Source: Druceiella hillmani
Lineage: Eukaryota; Arthropoda; Insecta; Lepidoptera; Hepialidae
Direction of reading: 5' to 3'
Assembly (NCBI GenBank): GCA_039881145.1
Contig: JAYKKI010000088.1
Location: 186,001 to 250,000 of the forward strand
DNA length: 64,000 nt
Shown: piece after piece, positions 58,234 to 64,000 of the stretch
How positions within the stretch are numbered: the stretch's first letter is position 1
Layout: every line of letters begins with the position of its first letter
Made by a program: the position numbers and the translations under genes
The notes under the pieces: generated by a model
What the model saw: the letters and a program-made list of their open reading frames with translations, nothing else
The model's database searches: none
What the model was told of the DNA's origin: nothing

Positions 58234-60250
58234 CTAACATGTACAAATAAACAAATCACTTTTTTATTTATTAAACAGTTATTAGCACATTTGACCACTG
58301 TGTAAAATAATAACCCAGAAAACCATGTGGTAAATAATAACTTAGAAAATAAGGGCCACCCGGAAAGAGACATTTCATAAAACGTATTATTGGTTAAACT
58401 ATATTGTTTTTACCACTATTTAATAATAAAGTATATAGCAAGAATCCTACACCATGCATGTGATGTTAAAATAGAGTTTAAGATGTCGTTAATTTTTCCG
58501 ATCGCCATTTTGAGACTATTGGATCAGTATAATCCATCTCCGGATTTAAATTAGATTCAGACCTAAACTATTTTCGTGCAAAGTTTAATTTTGATTGAAT
58601 AAGAAATCTAGTCATTAGTATATTTACAAATTTAGTTCATAATCACTTGCAATTTGGTGTCTGATGACAATGATTAGTGAAGATGTAGTCAAATTACCAT
58701 GAAATTCAAAAGTGGTTATCTCCAGAACAGAGGTGCATCTGCTCCTAAAAAGCGAGCTGCATTTCAACATCAAAAGTTATGCAATGATCATCAATATAAA
58801 TTGCAATGGTAATACTTCAAATAAACAACCAACACAAAGGCAAAAGCTTGAGTTCTAATGGCTTCAAAATCAAGCCGGTAAAACTCAAATTACAAGTGAA
58901 CAGCAAAACGGACAAACATATGTTGCATTTTATATTTGTGAAATATAAAATATTAAAAAGCGTATGTTGCAAATTTATTTGTTCTGACTATTTTAATCTA
59001 TTAACTTATTAATGACGGGTAAAAAGTTTAACTAGAAAATGAATTTTTTTTAATGAAAAAGAGTTTCTCAATTTGATATATTTTATAATGTTCTGTACCT
59101 TAAAATGAAAAAAGCTGTGACGTGCGAACTATATTTGCACAATTAATGTTCTCTGCCATCAGCGCCCCCACTTAAATATTAATAGTAATGCACTCTGACT
59201 ATGCTTAAAATAGGCCCATTTGTCGCACTACCTGTCGCCAACTGCTTCAATACCGATAAAATTGTTGCTTAGTAAGAAATATTTTTTGTCTAAAAACATT
59301 ATCTCTGAAATCAATGGTTCCACAACTATAAGGAAATAAACAATTAAATTGTTTACAAAATTATTTTTCAATTTATACCTAATGTTCAATACCCACGATT
59401 TTTTTCAGATTTTTCTGAAACATCGTTCTGGTGATGATTTGGGGGACAGCAATTTTTAATCATTTTTCTCAAAAAATATTTAAAGTCGTTAAAAAATTGA
59501 TCAAATATATGGTGCTTTGTTAAGCCTTGACACCTTATACGATAACCTTGAAAGACTTTTTTTTATTACCGAATTTATCCCAGAATCAAAATTTATCTTT
59601 TTATACTTCACGTCTATAATTGAGCCACCATATTCTATCTCTGTGTTAAATTTCAAATTTTTATGCCAAATAGAGTCCAAAAAACTCCCCTGTGATGGAT
59701 GGATACCAAAGTGATTCCATTAGTGTTCCATTTTGGCAATTTTGCCACAGACACTAATAATAGAAAACTCTTGGATTTCCGCAGTCCATCCATAACATTT
59801 GAAATCCCTGTATTTTAATTTCCTAAAGACAGAAATGCAAACATGTAAGCATGAACCAGTATTGAAAGCGTGAGTCACCTTTGGGTCCTTACACTGCGGA
59901 CAGGGCAGAAATGGCAATTTCTTTCCAATTCTTTTAAATTTTTTTCCACGACTACATTTAATATTCAAGGATTATCAGTTATGTTATAACATATACTTTG
60001 AATTATACTGATATAAATTTTAATTACAAAATATTATATAAAGAAGTGAATGTACTAAAATAATTTGTATCTTGTTAGTGGGCACTAAACCAATTCTTTA
60101 GTTTGCTTACTTAAATACAAATAACCAAAAATTTTTATCAAATATCAGAAATGATACACATTTTTAATAAATTTTGTGGTAATTAAGATATTTAAAAAAG
60201 ATAGTAATTTTAAAGATAAAAAGCAACATTAATCAGAAAGATAGCAAAAA
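58234..60250. other. No exon or gene recognised
   Basis: Expected to be the GANAB intron upstream of the first visible exon. ORFs such as 59720-59968 on the minus strand ('CPQCKDPKVTHAF') have no family I know. AT-rich. Confidence 0.5.
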
Positions 60251-60259
60251 TATTGACCA

Positions 60260-60545
60260 AAAATGTTTATGCTCGAGTTCTCTTGGCTTCTCATCATTAT
60301 CTTTATCAGTGACTCGATAGTCCTCGGTGGACCCTAGCCTTCCCAAGCAGACTGTTCCAAGCCCTCCTTCTGGGCGCCCGGTTTTCCAGTTTGTTATGTT
60401 GAGAGCGTCGAAAACACTTTGTAGGCAGTACATCTTAATTTGGGTCTTCTTCCTCTTGAGCCAGTTGGTTTGGTCAGAAATTTTTTTTTTTGTTCTATCT
60501 TCCTTCATTCTAATTACATAGCCGGCCCACTTCATACATTGAATT
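60260..60545 (-). pseudogene. LINE C-terminal remnant (RTE/CR1-like tail domain)
   Basis: Minus-strand 'MKWAGYVIRMKEDRTKKKI' and 'ALNITNWKT' resemble the post-RT C-terminal segment of many LINE proteins ('RWAGHV.RM', then 'NWR'). The rest is disrupted. Too short for clade assignment. Confidence 0.6.
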
Positions 60546-60956
60546 TTTATAAATTTTATTATATATCTCTTGGCTTCTAGCTTAAAAAAACTGTTTCAAG
60601 AACAACGAGATTGACGTTTATTAAAGAAAACATAATTCATATGCTGCAAAGTCTTTCCGACCGGTTGATACAAGTTCTACTTCAAAATCTGACACTTTTG
60701 AATTGGCATTTTACTGAAAATTATTTTGTTTACTAATCAAAATGGTGAACTCCTTAAAATGTGTGATGTTGATATCAAAAAAATATTTTTTTCTCCAAAT
60801 ACACAAGGTGTATAGTACAAATGAAAGCACTGAAAACGAATATAAAAAAGAGTTTTCCAAAAATTTTATAAAAAATCCTTAAATCAGCATAGCAAGCAAA
60901 ACTTGGATAGGTTTCTGAGAATAAAATAAGAGAATTATAATCAATAAAAAATTTTG

Positions 60957-60986
60957 CATTTATATGTATATATATATGTATACATG

Positions 60987-61020
<34 letters not shown>

Positions 61021-61117
61021 CATATATATATACATACATATATATATATATATATACATATATATATACATATACATATATATACATATATATATACATA
61101 CATATATATATACATAC

Positions 61118-61155
<38 letters not shown>

Positions 61156-61160
61156 ATACA

Positions 61161-61194
<34 letters not shown>

Positions 61195-61229
61195 CATATA
61201 TACATATATATATATATATACATATACAC

Positions 61230-61292
<63 letters not shown>

Positions 61293-61295
61293 CAC

Positions 61296-61341
<46 letters not shown>

Positions 61342-61363
61342 GTATACATATATACATATACAC

Positions 61364-61394
<31 letters not shown>

Positions 61395-61465
61395 CATATA
61401 TACATATATATATGTATATATATATGTATATATGTATATATATATATATACACACACACATATAT
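60957..61465. repeat. ~510-bp TA/TACATA microsatellite
   Basis: Alternating (TA)n and 'tatacata' units with few interruptions, ending 'cacacacacatata'. Both strands are open in several frames, giving meaningless 'YIYIYI' peptides. Confidence 0.97.
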
Positions 61466-61479
61466 ACCGTCATTTATGA

Positions 61480-64000
61480 TACCACTGCTTCATGTATTAC
61501 GTAAATAGATACATTTACATAAAACTAAAAATGTACCCAATTCCATAAAAAAAATTTTCAATATATTTGTGACAATTTTATCTTTGAATGAGATCTAGCA
61601 GATGTTCCGAGAGATAACCCAGCTTGGAGATAAAAAGGGTTTCAAAGATAAAAGATATAAATTGTAACTGCCTGATATGACACTTGTATGATTAATATCA
61701 ATAGGTATTATAAAAAAGTCTCCCTCCGCATCTGTCTGTTTATATGTATGCGGTTTTCTTAGTTTTTCTGATTTTGTATAGATTGCTTCATGAGGAATGT
61801 TCAAATACATAATTTATGAACATAATGAACGAAAGTATCCTTTATCGGTTAAAAGTTACTTATATTTTAGTTTAAGCTGAATTGCTAAACTGTACCAACA
61901 ATGTATATTCATGTGCGAGCATCAATAGTTGAATTTCAAGTCTCTTATCCTTGAACCCTAAGAATCATCACAGTTAAAATTCTATTCAAATTCGGTCTAT
62001 TCATTTTTCCATTATCCTCTGGCAAAATGGATAAACTATAAGACAAATATATAAACAAACAGACAAAAATTACCTTTGGGAGTATTCAATTGAGACAAAA
62101 GAAGACCTAGATTTTAAAATGAACCAAAAGCTTTATCCCAGTGAAAGATCTATTCAAATCGGTCCACTATTTATTGCACGACACTTAACAAATGGAGAAA
62201 CAGATAGGCAGAAAGACAAAAAGTCTCTTAAGGAAAATTCCATAGAGGCAAATAGTCAATATCTTTATAACACATAGACATGCTCCTAGACCTGATGTCT
62301 TTGCAATTAGTCCTTCGCCATCCTCTCAAGCAAGTAGATATCAAGGTATAAGTCAATATGTAATGAAAAACTGTTTAAATTGCTTTGAAAAGTTACAAAG
62401 AAAGGATGAGAATTATGTTTCATTCTTAAGCATACTATTTTTTATTACCAATCTCTTCGTACATATTCAATAAATATATATCTCTATTCCAATTAGAAAT
62501 AATTCTTTCGCCTCCCTTTTGGTGATAAGCACACAGAGATTTTCTGTTTCGCTCTATCGAAACATAATGCTAATGAAGAACCCGTCAGTTATTTTTGTTT
62601 ATACTAACACTAACACTTATTGCATATCGCTTTGTTTATATTATTATTTACAACAATGCAACTTAAACTAATATATAAGTAATAGTATTAAGGCAAGGGA
62701 GGGTCCACCCGACCAACTCGACTCGCTAAAATATCCCAGATAAATTTTGCTCGTTTACAGTATAACAAGAACATATCTATATCTTTATTAGTTTAAACAA
62801 ATTGTGGCCTAGATTTTGATCTGGATCCAAAGCGTTGTCCCAATGAAAACTTTATACAAATCTATCTATAAATTTTTGCCTGATTCTCTGACAGAGGGGA
62901 ACTTTTGTATCACTTTCTACTCGGACACAAAACTTTCGAAAAATATTTAATTTACAAAATCAACTCTGAATTATTATATATTACACATTTATAACCGCAA
63001 ATATCAATAGAATTCTATAATAATTACTGTTGATATTTGCTTTAGGCGAATTACAAAAAAAAATCAGACGGGCGGTATTGAGAAACGACTGCTCGTTTGA
63101 AGACGTAATATGATCACATAGTGAATAGGAATTGTATCAAGCACTTGTTTACTTTCACAACGTAAACACGACGCCTCAAATTTTAGGCACTTCGCCAAGT
63201 TCGTTGACACACCCAAATCGTATCCCAATGTTTTTGTATACTTCATCGCTCTATTTTTTTTATATTTCTTCTAGTGTTTACTGTGCATATTTTAAAGATA
63301 TTTTAATTTTGACAAAATTTCCACAGTTCAAAGGGGTATATTTAATTATATATTTATTTTATGTTTAAATGTGATTTTATTAATAATTTCTTTCATAAAA
63401 CACAGAAAGACAAATCAAAGGCCACTTCAAACATTATACTTGCATAACAAAAACTGGAACTACACTAAATTAATGTGCATCGTTGCACACATCTTCATAA
63501 CTCGTTTTGCATTACGATTGCATCAACTAATCCGGACAATGTCAATAATTATCCAAAATGTGCTTTTTTAATATTTTACTATATGCAATTGTTAATATAT
63601 TCAACTTTAATACTTTTCAAATGATTTCAATTGTTCCTGATCAAAGTTATTTGTGACAATTATGAATTAACCAGAGTGCTAATTCATACTATACTGACAA
63701 AACAATAACAAACCATAGCAAAGTTCCAATATTTGGCAAACATAATACAAGTTCGCGTTAATAATTTACTCCTAACTAGATTCATTCAGAATGGAACCAT
63801 CTCTTGAAATATTACACCTCAGCTTCAATCAATCAAAATTCACAACAGAGTTTGTCTTGTAGATATTTCAACTTTGTTATCAATATTAAACGTATTAAAT
63901 TCAAGTGCAATCGGAATCAGATAAATAAGCATGAAAAAATTAATTGTTCATGTATAATTATATTTCGACAGTGGTTTTATCAAAAAAATGTCAATCAGAT
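61480..64000. other. No gene recognised
   Basis: AT-rich DNA with short fragments such as 'ctgtctgttt' near 61,735 and 'gtccac(t)atttattgca' near 62,160 that may be old dispersed repeats. No exon with GANAB similarity was seen on the minus strand. Confidence 0.5.

Noticed and set aside
59720..59968. Possible upstream GANAB exon or zinc-binding ORF ('CPQCKDP')
   Set aside because: No similarity to the GANAB N-terminal region and no flanking splice sites that fit the phase 0 entry of the next exon.
60775..61508. Overlapping long ORFs on both strands rich in Tyr and Ile
   Set aside because: They are translations of a TA/TACATA microsatellite; any frame without TAA or TAG stays open. No protein meaning.

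Overview
This window is a piece of an AT-rich animal genome, almost certainly an insect. It carries two intron-rich conserved eukaryotic genes set in dense, mostly decayed transposable elements and minisatellites. Lepidoptera is my best guess at the order. The reasons are an RTE-type tail ending in 'ATTAGTATAGAT', repeated fragments beginning 'agggttctgta' next to 'tctgtctgtc', and a TIR element with 'ACGTGATAACGTC' ends. I recognise these from memory only and could not test them.

Left third (1-15,041): the 3' part of the RNA-binding protein 25 gene (RBM25, a U1 snRNP-associated splicing factor) on the + strand. Seven coding exons join in frame from 2,967 to 15,041. They encode an Arg/Glu-rich segment, an acidic/Ser-rich linker and the complete C-terminal PWI domain, ending in a stop codon. 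Upstream exons, including the RRM, lie left of the window. Its introns hold an RTE-type tail, a tRNA-derived SINE, a piggyBac-like end, long palindromes and one copy of a foldback element.

Middle (15,042-33,764): an intergenic graveyard of about 18.7 kb between two convergent genes. From left to right it holds a foldback element, a mariner with a mutated third catalytic Asp, a mariner N-terminal scrap, and a 5'-truncated non-LTR retrotransposon with Gag, endonuclease, RT and RNase H in broken frames (about 18.9-23.8 kb). Next come a BED-finger hAT remnant with a 40-bp minisatellite and hAT-like end, another foldback copy, a basic ORF of unknown nature, a third mariner relic and a possible hAT-like element.

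Right half (33,765-58,233): the minus-strand gene for the catalytic alpha subunit of ER glucosidase II (GANAB/GCS2-alpha, glycoside hydrolase family 31). Fifteen coding exons join in frame into a 740-residue C-terminal portion with both catalytic aspartates and the stop codon. The first exons, with the signal peptide, lie beyond the right edge or were not recognised. Its introns carry a jockey-type LINE fragment, an internally deleted mariner, several minisatellites (one with a ~241-bp higher-order unit), a tandem duplication copying an exon edge with its splice acceptor, and a fourth foldback copy. From 58.2 to 64 kb I see only a LINE scrap, a long TA/TACATA microsatellite and unassignable AT-rich DNA.

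The two host genes work in unrelated pathways (nuclear splicing and ER N-glycan trimming) and are simply tail-to-tail neighbours. I found no clear evidence of a new biological system. The most unusual items are the four-copy foldback family, the dead duplicated splice acceptor and the 11-residue insertion near the glucosidase active site.
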